Below are positions 46,405 through 58,366 of a stretch of DNA of 64,000 nt, piece by piece. The stretch's first letter is position 1, and every line of letters begins with the position of its first letter. The notes beneath the pieces were generated by a model. That model did not search any database. It was not told where the DNA came from and saw nothing but the letters and a program-made list of their open reading frames with translations. The position numbers were made by a program, and so were the translations under genes. The DNA lies in the NCBI GenBank assembly GCA_047967505.1, contig CM106539.1. The stretch is one strand, 5' to 3'. Origin of the DNA: Dipteris shenzhenensis. Its lineage: Eukaryota > Polypodiophyta > Polypodiopsida > Gleicheniales.

Positions 46405-47591
46405 ATCGAAAATTTATAATCGGATCCGGAAGAGGTCTATAAATTTTCACTGTTTCAGAATAAGGCACTTCGCCATATTAAAATATCCGAAGTGTATCAA
46501 TATTGCCGATGAAGGCAATACAGGCGTCTATCTTCCTCTCTTCTCCCAGTCTGAGATAGATTCGTTTACTCGGTCTGGTTATCAATATATCCATTACGGT
46601 TGTTTTCTGTTGGCTATTGAGCCTTTGTTTCGATCTGGCGTTAACGCCACTTGCATGGTTAGTCTGGTTGATACCCGTCATTTGTCTATAAAAGCCGCTC
46701 GTATTGGTCTTGTCCATGGTTCCCTTAACAAGGAACCTGTATATACGGTTGTATATCCCAATTTTAAGATGTCCTTGGCAGATCCTCACCTTTCTACAGC
46801 CCTTCGTTTGTATGTGCATGTTAAAGGGCTGCAAATGAAACCCAGGTCCGAGCACTGCGCTATTCATGTCCGTTGCATTAACTACCTGGTTTCCACTATT
46901 AATCCGATTCCTCGCAATATCTGCTCCCCTGATGAATGCATTCTCTATGGAGCCACCAATGCGGAGGTAACGCGGTTCAAGTTCGATGCAGTTCCCATGC
47001 CTACTGAATGGGACATGGACTATCAACAGATAGTCAATGAAGTTAATTCTCAAGAAGCACCGTATATGATCGAAGACACACCAACTCGTGCCATTGTCCG
47101 GCGCCGTTCTGGTGATCATACGAAGAAGGTTATGCGCCTGGCCTTTCCCGCTTCGTCTCATATTTCGATTAGCAGTACTCCTCCTTCTGAAGTTCCTGAG
47201 AGTTCTGCTCGCATGGAAGCGGTCCGTGATTGGGTGTCCCAAACAGCTGCTTCTCAGTTTTCCACTGATGCCAGTCTCCAGTACCGCCGAGAGACTATAG
47301 TCAATCATGTGCCTCACATCCAATCTAACTTTGAGGCTGTCACTCATAAAGTTCCCCTCATGATGTTTCAGCCTACCGAATGGCCGTCCCTTCCCAGCTA
47401 TCAAGAGGCACTGGATAATGATAGTAAGCTTATCTCTTCTCCTTTTGCTGTTGTTACACCATCCGTGCCATTATCACAGGTTCCTGTCGAACAACAGCAG
47501 CTGAACTGGTGCAACGCCCACAACATTCAAGTCCAGTCCAGCCTGGATGAGCGTCGCCTAGCTCTTTCTAATCTGCAGCTTGCTTTGGCCA
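46405..47591 (+). pseudogene. Endogenous caulimovirid block f: movement protein and linker fragment
   Basis: Plus-strand fragment starting near codon 35 of the movement protein, after a 13-base snap-back (TCGAAAATTTATA, the reverse complement of its own early sequence). It runs through the movement protein and the coiled-coil linker. A two-base loss near 46494 breaks the frame at the start; from 46610 it is open. It ends at TTGGCCA (47585-47591), shared with the next, oppositely oriented block. Confidence 0.88.
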
Positions 47592-48142
47592 TCGTGATAA
47601 ATAGAACAACATTACAGAAACTGGCTTCACACGTCACGCTAGTGCTCAACCACGGAAACGGCACCGATAACGATACCGAGAGGGATAGCGAAATGGAACT
47701 GAGGAGATGATACGACAATGAGAAGGAGATAGCGAGGATACGGCGTTTCAGGGCGAGACTCACAGGTGGGGTTGGAGCGAGAGGAAGCGAACATGAGAGA
47801 GTAGAAGATCCGGATAGATGATTTCTTAGCTTCAAGTGCAGAGGCGAGCGAAGGCATAAGGAAAACGGAACAAGAGACTTGAAGATTGGAAGACTACAAG
47901 CTTGTATTGCCGAGGAGGAGAGAAATGTTTACAAGAGGACTCTAGGCAGACTCTGCCCGAGAATGAAGGACTTGGGTCCTTTATATACAATTGTGGGCAA
48001 GAGAATACCAGTGCTTGTGTGCAATCCAGGGGGCTGCTTTTGGAAACCGGGGGCGTTAGTGGTTTGGAAAAAGTGAAGGTCTTATCTGGCATGCCAGACA
48101 GTGTCTATTCACTGTACACTTTTATTAGTGGAGGTACAGATG
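47585..48142 (-). promoter_or_regulatory. Caulimovirid promoter/leader fragment (block g)
   Basis: Minus-strand piece: the first codon of the movement protein and ~75 bp of upstream sequence (47585-47664) joined directly to the leader (from ~47665), so the PBS and flanking ~150 bp are deleted. Beyond the leader lie the TATA box (47979-47987) and palindrome (48085-48098). Confidence 0.8.
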
Positions 48143-48320
48143 TTAGGGCGGAGCACAGTACTTAGTGGGATGTTGGGGCCAATAGGGCGCACCTTCTCTG
48201 GAAAGCATATCGGGGAGAATATTGGTACTGCCCTTTTTCCATTCAACCTGAAAATCATACATAGCAAAGAATTCTTGCCATCTGGCAAGACGGCTGCGTC
48301 CAATCTGCTTATCAATCTTT
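48143..48320 (-). pseudogene. Endogenous caulimovirid: RNase H C-terminal fragment (block g)
   Basis: About 60 codons of the RNase H end (type B) with the normal stop at 48143. At ~48317-48320 (shared TTTC) it is fused in frame to protease/RT-connection sequence, so the whole RT core has been deleted. Confidence 0.85.
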
Positions 48321-48797
48321 CCTTATAGGGTTTAGCGCCTTCTTTAATGGGCAAGCCAATCCGATGATGATATACATGTTTGAAGGCTTGTGGCGAATCA
48401 CCACTACAATGTTGGAGTAATTGTTGCTTCATCTCAGCAAGAGTATTACATAGCAAGAGAGCATGAGTCTGGCGGCGAAGCTGTTTGGCTGTATCCTGAG
48501 CCACAAGATCGTTGACAAGATCGTGGAGTTCCTGATCAGTAAGGAGAGGTTGCGCATCCAAAGGAGGACTGAACTCAGCAGGAGGATGCGGAGGAGATGG
48601 CGTGGGTGACACACGATATTGATCAGGGACTGGGCAATGTGGCGACATCTGATTGACGATGGCAAGATCCTCCTCATAAGGTTTCAAGACTTGGGAGACC
48701 TTGACACGAGCAGGAATTTGTACAAGCTCTTGATTGATAGTTAGAACCATTGTCTCTGTAGAGAAACGCTATTGTTTCATAGTTAGAACCATTGTCT
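48321..48797 (-). pseudogene. Endogenous caulimovirid block h: protease-to-RT connector fragment
   Basis: Minus-strand type B fragment from the region after the protease (VLKPYEEDLAIVNQMSPHCP) to GAKPYKE just before the RT. At its upstream end, ATAGTTAGAACCATTGTCT occurs twice (48736-48754 and 48779-48797). The second copy joins directly to a plus-strand PBS. Confidence 0.82.
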
Positions 48798-48799
48798 TT

Positions 48800-48811
48800 T
48801 GGTATCAGAGC
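48800..48811 (+). promoter_or_regulatory. Viral primer-binding site, block i
   Basis: Plus strand TGGTATCAGAGC, intact, 148 bp before the movement protein ATG at 48959. The leader upstream is missing; GTCTTTTGG at the junction is shared with the preceding fragment. Confidence 0.9.
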
Positions 48812-48958
48812 CTCGTTATTGTTGTTCTGTGTTTCACTCGAAGAGTGTCTGGGACCCTGTCGCTGCCGCTCCCCCCCTAGGCCAGAGGTGCCATTCTGCG
48901 GTTGAGCACTAGCGTGACGTGTGAAGCCAGTCTCTGTATCTTTGCCCTGCTTATCACA

Positions 48959-50230
48959 ATGGCCAAACTATTCCGTGCCCTCTCTGCTCGCATCTCTTCT
49001 ACCCGCTCCGCCTCCACTACTACTGAACTTACGGAGTCCAAGCACTCTTGGAATCTCCCTATTATAGATCCGGAAGAGGTCTATAAATTTTTGATGTTTC
49101 AGTACAAGGCGCTTCGCCATATTAAGATATCCGAAGTGTGTATTAATATTGCCGATGAAGGCAATACGGGCGTCTATCTCCCTCTCTTTTTCCAGTCCGA
49201 GATCGAGTCCTTCACTCGATCCGGTTACCAATATATTCACTATGGCTGTTTCGTGTTAGCCATCGAACCATTGTTTCGGTCTGGCGTTAACGCCACCTGC
49301 ATGGTTAGTCTGGTTGATACTCGTCATCTGTCTATTAAAGCCGCTAGGATTGGTCTTATCCATGGTTCTTTAAATAAAGAACCTGTATATACTGTTGTTT
49401 ATCCCAACTTCAAGATGTCTTTAGCAGATCCTCATCTCTCCACAGCCCTCCGTTTGTATGTCCATGTCAAAGGGCTGCAGATGAAACCCAGGTCGGAACA
49501 TTGTGCGATTCATGTCCGTTGCATCAACTACCTGGTGTCCACGATCAATCCGATCCCTCGCAATATCCGCTCCCCTGACGAATGCATTCTTTATGGAGCC
49601 ACCAATGCGGAGGTGACTCGGTTCAAGTTCGATGCGATTCCCATGCCTGCGGAATGGGACATGGACTATCAACAGATAGTCAATGAAGTGGATTCTCAGG
49701 AAGACGTTTCGTACACGATCGAAGACACACCAACTCGTGCAATTGTCCGGCGCCGTTCTGGTGATCACTCAAAGAAGGTTATGCGTCTGGCTTTTCCCGC
49801 TTCCTCTCATATTTCCATTAGCAGTACTCCTCCATCTGAAGTTTCTCCTCTGCCTGAGAGTTCTGCTCGAATGGAAGCGGTGCGTGATTGGGTGTCTCAA
49901 ATAGCTGCTTCCCAGTTTCCCTGTGATGCTAGTCTCCAGTACCGCCGTGAGACTGCCGTTAACCATGTGCCTTACATCCAATCCAACTTTGAGGCCATTA
50001 CACATAAAGTGCCCCTCATGATGTTTCAGCCTACCGAATGGCCGTCCCTTTCCAGCTATCAAGAGGCCGTCGATACTGACAGTAAGCTTATCTCTTCCCC
50101 TTTTGCTGTTGTTTCACCATCTGTCCCATTATCTCAAGTTCCTGTCGAGCAACAGCAACTGAACTGGTGTAATGCCCATAACATTCAAGTAGAGTCCAGC
50201 CTGGATGAGTGTCGCTTAGCTCTTTATAAT
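48959..50230 (+). pseudogene. Endogenous caulimovirid block i: movement protein and linker (type B)
   Basis: Uninterrupted from the movement protein ATG through the linker to 50230, ~424 codons, with no stop or frameshift in the movement protein region. It is the type B reference for the movement protein N-terminus (for example SEIESF against SEIDSF in type A). At 50230 it runs into an inverted movement protein fragment, and the frame stays open to 50833, giving an artificial fusion. The movement protein is placed in the 30K superfamily by position and general sequence character, not by a search. Confidence 0.88.
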
Positions 50231-50569
50231 CGTGGCGTTAACGCCAGATTGAAACAAAGGCTCAATAGCCAACACAAAACAACCGTAATGGATATATTGA
50301 TAACCAGACCGAGTAAACGAATCTATCTCAGACTGGGAGAAGAGAGGAAGATAGACGCCTATATTGCCTTCATCGGCAATATTGATACACACTTCGGATA
50401 TTTTAATATGGCGAAGTGCCTTATACTGAAACAGCGAAAATTTATAGACCTCTTCCGGATCTATGATAGGGAGGTTCCAAGAATGCTTGGACTCCGTAAG
50501 TTCAGTGGTAGTGGAGGCGGAGCGGGGAGAAGAGATGCGAGCAGACAAAGCACGGAAGAGCTTGGCCAT
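50231..50569 (-). pseudogene. Endogenous caulimovirid block j: movement protein N-terminal fragment (type A)
   Basis: Minus-strand copy of the first ~113 codons of the movement protein, ATG at 50569, cut four bases past the 12-bp palindrome GGCGTTAACGCC (50234-50245). It belongs to the next unit downstream of the promoter at 50729-51271 and faces block i. Confidence 0.88.
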
Positions 50570-50716
50570 CGTGATAAACAGAACAACGTTACAGAAATTG
50601 GCTTCACACGTCACGCTAGTGCTCAACCACGGAAACGGCACCTCTGGCCTGAAGGGGGGAGTGGCAGCGACAGGGTCCCAGACACTCTTCGAGTGAAACA
50701 CAACAACAATAACGAG

Positions 50717-50728
50717 GCTCTGATACCT
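50717..50728 (-). promoter_or_regulatory. Viral primer-binding site, block j (one change)
   Basis: Minus strand AGGTATCAGAGC, one substitution from TGGTATCAGAGC, 148 bp upstream of the truncated movement protein. Confidence 0.8.
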
Positions 50729-51271
50729 AAAGACAAAACGCTTGCCGATACTCACGTCTGGTCAGATATGGTAGACGAAACGATTACCGATAACGATACC
50801 GAGAGGGATAGCGAAATGGAACGGAGGAGATGATACGACAATGAGAAGGAGATAGCAAGGATACGGCGTTTCAGGACGAGACTCACAGGTGGGGTTGGAG
50901 CGAGAGGAAGCGAACATGAGAGAGTAGAAGATCCGGATAGGCGATTTCTTAGCTTCAAGTGCAGAGGCGAGCGAAGGCATAAGGAAAACAGAACAAAGAC
51001 AAGAGACTTGAAGATTGGAAGACTACAAGCTTGTATTACCGAGGAGGAGAGAAATGTTTACAAGAGGACTCTAGGCAGACTCTGCCCGGGAATGAAGGAC
51101 TTGGGTCCTTTATATACAATTGTGGGCAAGAGAATACCAGTGCTTGTGTGCAATCCAGGGGGCTACTTTTGCAAACCGGGGGCGTTAGTGGTTTGAAAAA
51201 AGTGAAGGTCTTATCTGGCATGCCAGACAGTGTCTATTCACTGTACACTTTTGTTAGTGGAAGTACAGATG
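50729..51271 (-). promoter_or_regulatory. Caulimovirid promoter and full leader (block j)
   Basis: Palindrome 51214-51227, TATA (reverse complement) 51118-51126, leader frame 50980 to 50762, leader end and PBS. Complete apart from point changes. Confidence 0.85.
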
Positions 51272-51372
51272 TTAGGGCGGAGCACAGTACTTAGCGGGAT
51301 GTTGGGCCCAATAGGGCGCACCTTCTCTGGAAAGCATATCGGGAAGAATATTGGTACTACCCTTTTTCCATT
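51272..51372 (-). pseudogene. Endogenous caulimovirid: last RNase H codons before CACTA fragment
   Basis: About 33 codons of the RNase H end with the normal stop. The sequence is interrupted at 51372 by CACTA transposase DNA and resumes at 52842 with loss of roughly 10 bp of viral sequence. Confidence 0.85.
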
Positions 51373-52841
51373 TACCGGCTCATGCCAAGTGGTGGAGGAG
51401 TCATGGAACCGTCCCAAATTCTCATCCAATCTCCCGCGGTGAGTGATTGTGGGAGGACTTCATTCCAAGGGGCAACATATCTAGGATGATCAGGTGGGAG
51501 AAATCGATGATGATTCTCATAGATGACCTTATTCAATGCGTCTGCCCGTGAGGCAACTAGCGAAGGACCACAAACAGGACATGCATGGTAACCCGATGTA
51601 GTGAGACCTGAAACAATAGATGCAATTAAGAGTGGAAGGTGGGTTTAGGGTGCCACGTCCTTGCCTATTCATAATTAAAAAATGCAATGCTTACCTGAAC
51701 ACTCGCCATAGCCTGGGAAGTCATGCATCGTCCACATCAAGACTGCTCGTGACGAGGGAGGCCTGATCACATCATACACCTCGATACCTCTCCAAAGTAT
51801 CTCTAGCTCATCAATCAAAGGCTCCAAATAAACATCAGGGTTTTTGACTTTATGTTTCCCTGGAATTAGAAGGGACAGCATGACATGTCCTTTCTTAATA
51901 GCCATAGAGGGTGGAAGATTGTAATTCACCAATACCACTGGCCATACACTGTAAGACGTGCTTTTCATGAGACCAAATGGGTTCACACCGTCCATACCCA
52001 ATCCAAGTCTCAAGCTCCTAGGTTTTTCCTTGAAGCTTGGCCATGTGTCTTCAATATGCTTCCACGCAGGAGAGTCCGCGGGAGTTCTCCACTTGCCATC
52101 GGTTGATCGATGGGAGGAATGCCATGACATGAGCTCTGCAATAGATTTGCACTTGAACATATGTTGGATGCGAGGGATTATGGGAAAATGTCGCAATACC
52201 TTACGAGGCACGTCCAAGGTTTTGAGATCTGCTCTATATCTTGCCTCTCCACAAGTAGGACACTCTCTTGCATCCTTATGTAGTCCACGAAACAAAACGC
52301 AATCGTTGACACATGCATGGATGCGCTTGTAATCTAATCCTCCAAGAGAGGTCACATGTTGCCTTGCCATATCTCTTGAGGTCGGTAATTTATTCTCCCT
52401 TGGAAGCATTTTACACAATAGCCTGCACGTGAAGACCATAAATGAGGAAAAGCATTCGAGTAATTGACCCATGTGCATAATTCATCATGTTTGCAAAATC
52501 GACTTTAAATTAAAGCTTACTTGAGTAATGCATTCAAACTTGCATTGCTCCATCCATAGATGGTTTGCAAGTTTAGTAACTCAAGGGAGGCACGTAGAAC
52601 AGAGAATGTGCACCCCTCAAACAGTGGAGTCGATGCTGCGGTAAAAAGATCATCCTGCTCCATGCTATTATCCCTCCCTTGATGGACATATAAATCCCGC
52701 ACCATATCATCAAACACCTCCTCCTCCACAGCTTCATGAGGTAATGGTGGAGGGCTACTATCACCATCACTCCATGCATCTATAACAGTCCCTCCTAAAG
52801 ATCCCACCTCATATCGCCGACGCTTCGCCTCCTCACGACGG
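51373..52841 (-). pseudogene. CACTA (En/Spm) transposase gene fragment with introns
   Basis: Minus strand, tnp2/Transposase_21-like. Exon 1 from ~52841 to 52521 is acidic and contains the MVRDLY and ASLELLNLQTIYGWSN segments. A 98-bp intron follows (52520-52423, GT...AG). Exon 2 (52422-51695) carries LLCKMLPRENKLP, LDYKRIHACVNDCVLF, CPTCGEARY, LGMDGVNPFG and VLVNYNLPPSM, the standard CACTA order. A second intron is 51694-51608, and exon 3 (51607-51373) begins LTTSGYHACPVCG. Joining phases keep the frame at both introns. No CACTA terminal repeat or 3-bp TSD is visible at either edge, so this is a captured internal fragment. Confidence 0.85.
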
Positions 52842-55800
52842 AATCATATATAGCAAAGAATTCTTGCCATCTGGCAAGACGGCCGCGTCCAATCTGCTTA
52901 TCAATCTTTCGAGTGCAGAAGGTACATAAATTTTGATTATCGATGCGTACAAGGAAAGGCTTATTCAGGATGAAGAGTTCCAATTTTTGGATTGCCTTTT
53001 TGACGGCCAAAATCTCTTTTTCGATTGAATGATAGTTGCGCTCGGCTCCTTGGAAAATACCAGATCGAAAAGCACAAATACGTTCTTGCTGTGGAGCTGT
53101 GCTTTCAAGTAAGATCGCACCCCAGAACTCATCAGATGCATCGGTTTCAATGATGAGGTTAGCGTTGACAGAAGGGATAGCTAATGGCGGTAAAGACTGG
53201 AGGTGTTGTTTGATATTTGCCAGAGCAGTGGATTGGGCTGGACCCCAGACTGGACTATCCTTGCGTAGGCAGAGTTGAAGGAGATAGCGATCTCGGGCCA
53301 GGTGCTGATAGAAAGGGGCAATATAATTCAAGCACCCTAGAAAGCGTTGGAGTTGATGACGATCCATGATCTCCGCAGGGAAAGCAGCAAGGGCTTTCAA
53401 AACATGGTCCTGTAGTTGAATTGCTCCATTAGTGATTAGAACCCCTAAGAAGTCAATAGATGCTTTACCAATTTGAATTTTGGAGGGAGAAAGAACCAGG
53501 CCCTTTTGTTGGAGGAGATCATGGATAACCTGGAGGTGCTGCAAATGAAGATGAGGATTTTTGCTATAGATTAAGATGTCATCAATATAAACTAAGCAAA
53601 ATGCATGATAGGGAGCGAAGATTGAATCCATGTAGCGCTGGAATTCCACTGGTGCAGTTTTTAGGCCAAAGCGAAGCACTGTCCATTCATAAAAGCCTTG
53701 GGGGACCACAAACCCAGTTTTGTACTGGTCCTCAGGCAAGAGCCTATCTGCCAGAAGCCAGCTTTAAGATCTAACTTAGAAAATATCGTGGCTCCGGTGA
53801 TCTGTTGCATTAAATATTCCTTATTGGGCAGAGGGTAAGAAATGGGAATGAGACACTTATTGAGAGGTTTATAATTTATGACTAACCTCTTCTTACCCCT
53901 TTTTTGCTCCGAATGTTTGTTCACATAAAATGCAGCAGCTGCCCAAGCAGATGTGGATTCCCTGATTAATCCCTGTTGTAATAAAGCAGCAATCTCCTCA
54001 TTACAGAGTTGTCGATCTTCAGCAGTAAAACCATAAGGGCTTTCCTTATATGGTTTAGCGCCTTCTTTAATGGGCAAGCCAATCCGATGATGATGTACAT
54101 GTTTGAAGGCTTGTGGCGAATCACCGCTACAATGTTGGAGTAATTGTTGCTCCATCTTAGCAAGAGTATTACATAGCAAGAGAGTATGAGTCTGGCGGCG
54201 AAGCTGTTTGGCTGTATCCTGAGCCACAAGATCGTTGACAAGATCGCGGAGTTCCTGATCAGTAAGGAGAGGTTGCGCATCCGGAGGAGGACTGAACTCA
54301 GCAGGAGGATGCCGAGGAGATGGCGTGGGTGACGCACGATATTGATCAGGGACTGGGCAATGTGGCGACATCTTATTGACGATGGCAAGATCCTCCTCAT
54401 AAGGTTTCAAGATGTCGATGGCAAGATCCTCCTCATAAGGTTTCAAGATGTCGATGGCAAGATCCTCCTCATAAGGTTTCAAGACTTGGGAGACCTTGAC
54501 ACGAGCAGGAATTTGTATAAGCTCCTGATTGATAGTTAGAACCATTGTCTCCGTAGAGAAACCGAAAGGCAAATGTCGATTGAGGAAGTCGTTACCAATA
54601 ACCAGGTCAATCCCTTGTGATTCCAATTGATAGAAATTGATTTCAGTTGGATGCCCAGCCAAGGAAATGGAGATGTTGGAGGCATACCGTTTGCAAGCAA
54701 TAACACCTCCGCCCATAGTAGAACCGTGCATGTGATCGACTTCAGGAAGAGACTCCCAACAGTAGGTAGGCAAAGCATTATATTTGCAAATATTGAAGCC
54801 GGAACCTGTATCTACTAAAGCAACCAAAGAATAGGAAGTAACACCTGGTGGTCGGAGAAGGACAGAAATAAGCCAGGTTTTCATAGTATTTCGGACTGGG
54901 GAAGCAGGAGAAGTGAAGAAATCCTGACAAGCAAAGGCAGCAGGCGGAAGACCTGAAGAACACTGAGTGAGATGAGTGGAAACCTTCTGATCAAGCGCAT
55001 TAAGTGTAGACATTAACTGTGTACATTGCGCCAGAATGGTAGCCGTATGGGTCTTCAAGGTCGTGAGATTCTCCTGAAGCTTATGAAACTGATTAGTACA
55101 AGTAGGAAGAGACGGGGAAGTTGTAAGAGTTTGTACAGGAATTTGGGTAAAAGGAGGAGGAAGGTAACTAGGCGAAGGATCAGAGGGAGTATGGACAAAG
55201 TGAGGAGGACGAAAAACAGAGGGTCCACCAAAAGGGAGAGTAGTTGGTGGAGGAGGAACCAGGGAAGGAGGAAAAGGGAAAAAGGCTGGAGAGGGAATAG
55301 GTCGAGAGGGTCGTGGTGGTGGCGAAGGCGGCAAAGGGAAATCTGTAATGTCGAGAGGTCTATCAGAACCAGAGTCGGAGTCGGCGGAGCTTGCCAAGAG
55401 ATCAATAATATTCATCGAAGGAGTATTCATAAACAAACTGATCTCTGTATCCATAGGCAAGGCTAATTGACAAGCCAAGCAATCGGGAGTGTCCGACTCG
55501 GAGCATTCATACAAAGAATCATCAGTGGCGCCTTGAGACACAACTTCCCAATTATGCGGATCATTCACCAAACTGAAAAAGCCTTTTAGTTGCTTCTGTT
55601 GAGGAGTCTTCGGTTGTTGAGGACAATCTTTAGCAAAGTGGCCTTTTTTGCCATAAATAAAACAACCAGAAGAAGATCCTGATGAAAGACGACGCTTGCG
55701 CAGAAAGCGTTGGGGTCGGCGTTGATAGCGACGGCGCCAATGTATTTTTCGGAGGCGTGGAAAAGTATTAGACCCACCGCAAGAGCACTGAGATTTCTTG

Positions 55801-58340
55801 AAAGGAGCTCGTTGTTTAGAAGCAGAGTGGCGTGCGAAAGAGCCCGCAGAAGATGTAGAACAGAAATCATGATGGCCCACAAACTGCTGACAGATAGAAG
55901 GCGAAACCAGACTAATTTCCTTGATCTTGTTCTTCAGTGTATACTCTGTATACTGCTTTCTGATATAAACCTGAACAAGCTGGAAAAGATTAGCGAATGT
56001 AAAATCAGCCACAGTTTTATGTACCTCTGTGGGTTGATTGTTGATGTTCAGGATCTTGGTCTGGCCTTCAATGAGAGAATTAACCGCTTCACCAAGCTTA
56101 TGGGGAAGACTGAACAAATAATGGCGCTTGGCGGAGACGTCAGCAAAGATGCCAGCCCTATAAACTAATTGTTGGGCATGGGCATTGTATTGGGCTAACT
56201 CAGAGAGGTCGCAGAGCTTAAGAGCAAAGAATTCGTTGGAAGCCTGCGCTCGATCATCAGTGAATGTGGGCAGAAACTGATTGGTGATGGCGGCAATCAG
56301 GGCATCAGGTGCATTCGCTTGTTGTTGCGTATCCTGACTGCTGAAAATCTGTTCCTTAGATTGCTCAGACAAGAATTCCCACCAATTGGCAAGGATGCCA
56401 GTAAACCCTTTGGTTGTTTCCACAGCCGCATCGCGAGGAGACCATTTATATACATTGACCAGCGACATCATATGCCCATAAAAAATCTTCAAAATATCCT
56501 TGATGGCTTGGGGAGAAGCACCATCCAAATTAAGCACGTACCCTGGAAAGGATTTGTGTTGCAGACGGAAACGAAGTTCGCCTGCTTCGTTGAGGGTCCC
56601 GTCCGTATACTCCGGCATCTGCTAATATTCAGGCATCTTGGGTACACGACCAGGAGAATTGGGGAAGAGCGGACTTGGACCACTGGCAGGTTCCTCTTTG
56701 GCTGCGCCTTGGTTCATGAGAGTAGGCACAGAATTGGGTTGAGGCACAGGAGACATACGAGGAACAAGAGGGGGTGTATGAGGAAGCAGAGGATGGTCAT
56801 CACTATCAGAGTCTGAATCAGGATCAGCTGGATGATCCGATCCGATTGGTCCGCGGGCAGGATGAGGAAGCAAAGGAAAGAAAAGATCAGGCTCAAGAGG
56901 AATAACTCCTCCAAGGGGAGGCCGAACAGCTGTGATGTCGGCATTATCCTGCTCCGTCCACCTAAACGCCCGGATCATGGGATGGCTGGGATCAAGCCAT
57001 TTTACAGCCTGTTCAGCATTGTAAGGCAGCTGGTCTGTAACTTCACAACCTTCAAGATAAGAAGGAAGAGTAATCATACAGAGGGGATGAAAGTTATACT
57101 GAAGAGGAGGAGCAGCATCAGAGGGGGGAAGAGTATAGGAAATAGCAGCAGAAGGACAAGGGACAGGATATACAGGAGTAGCAAGAGCCGAAGTAAGCTT
57201 GTCGTCGAGCTTAGCTAGAGCAAGCTGCAGATTATAAAGAGCTAAGCGACACTCATCCAGGCTGGACTGTACTTGAATGTTATGGGCATTACACCAGTTC
57301 AGCTGCTGTTGCTCGACAGGAACTTGAGATAATTGGACAGATGGTGAAACAACAGCAAAAGGGGAAGAGATAAGCTTACTGTCAGTATCAACGGCCTCTT
57401 GATAGCCGAAAAGGGACGGCCATTCGGTAGGCTGAAACATCATGAGGGGCACTTTATGTGTGATGGCCTCAAAGTTGGATTGGATGTGAGGCACATGGTT
57501 AACGGCAGCCTCACGGCGGTACTGGAGACTAGCATCACTGGGAAACTGGGAAGCAGCTGTTTGAGACACCCAATCACGTACCGCTTCCATTCGAGCAGAA
57601 CTCTCAGGCAGAGGAGAAACTTCAGATGGAGGAGTACTGCTAATGGAAATATGGGAGGAAGCGGGAAAAGCCAGACACATAACCTTCTTTGAGTGATCAC
57701 CAGAACGGCGCCGGACAATTGCACGAGTTGGTGTCTTCGATCGTGTACGGAACGTCTTCCTGAGAATCCACTTCATTGACTATCTGTTGATAGTCCATGT
57801 CCCATTCAGCAGGCATGGGAACCGCATCGAACTTGAACCGAGTCACCTCTGCATTGGTGGCTTCATAAAGAATGCATTCGTCAGGGGAGCGATAGTGCGA
57901 GGGATCGGATTGATCGTGGACACCAGGTAGTTGATGCGAGGTTGATGCAACGGACATGAATCACACAATGTTCCGACCTGGGTTTCATCTGCAGCCCTTT
58001 GACATGGACATACAAACGGAGGGCTGTGGAGAGATGAGGATCTGCCAAAGACATCTTGAAGTTGGGATAAACAACAGTATATATAGGTTCTTTATTTAAA
58101 GAACCATGGACAAGACCAATCCTAGCGGCTTTAATAGACAGATGACGAGTATCAACCAGGCTAACCATGCAGGTGGCGTTAACGCCAGACTGAAACAATG
58201 GTTCGATGGCTAACACGAAACAGCCATAGTGAATATATTGGTAACCGGATCGAGTAAAGGACTCGATCTCGGACTGGGAAAAGAGAGGAAGATAGACGCC
58301 CGTATTGCCTTCATCGGCAATATTAATACACACTTCGGAT
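52842..58340 (-). pseudogene. Endogenous caulimovirid block k: polyprotein (type B)
   Basis: Minus-strand unit from within the movement protein (~codon 56, at 58340) to RNase H at 52842. Contains linker, capsid (~56618-55600), zinc knuckle region (first Cys pair altered: CFIYGKKGH, ~55640-55670), protease (DTGS ~54802-54820), RT (YIDDIL ~53575-53592) and RNase H. Breaks: one-base loss near 53742, a stop at 56619-56621, a two-base loss near 57734 and indels at ~57890-57945. A 36-bp in-frame unit is present three times (54381-54488). Capsid to RT is open for 985 codons, showing that capsid, protease and RT are naturally one frame. Confidence 0.9.
54381..54488. repeat. 36-bp in-frame triplication in viral connector
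   Basis: GATGGCAAGATCCTCCTCAT starts at 54381, 54417 and 54453. The minus-strand product repeats ILKPYEEDLAID between protease and RT. Other copies have one unit. Confidence 0.95.
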
Positions 58341-58354
58341 AGCGTTTTGTCTTT

Positions 58355-58366
58355 TGGTATCAGAGC
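58355..58366 (+). promoter_or_regulatory. Viral primer-binding site, block l
   Basis: Plus strand TGGTATCAGAGC, intact, preceded by the last bases of the leader (GCGTTTTGTCTT) and then an inverted junction to block k. Confidence 0.9.

Noticed and set aside
48800-48811. TGGTATCAGAGC sites as tRNA gene ends
   Set aside because: Only the 12-base tRNA-complementary stretch is present; no tRNA cloverleaf or promoter boxes surround it.
51373-52841. Complete CACTA insertion
   Set aside because: No CACTA terminal motif or 3-bp TSD at the edges, and the gene is truncated at both ends.
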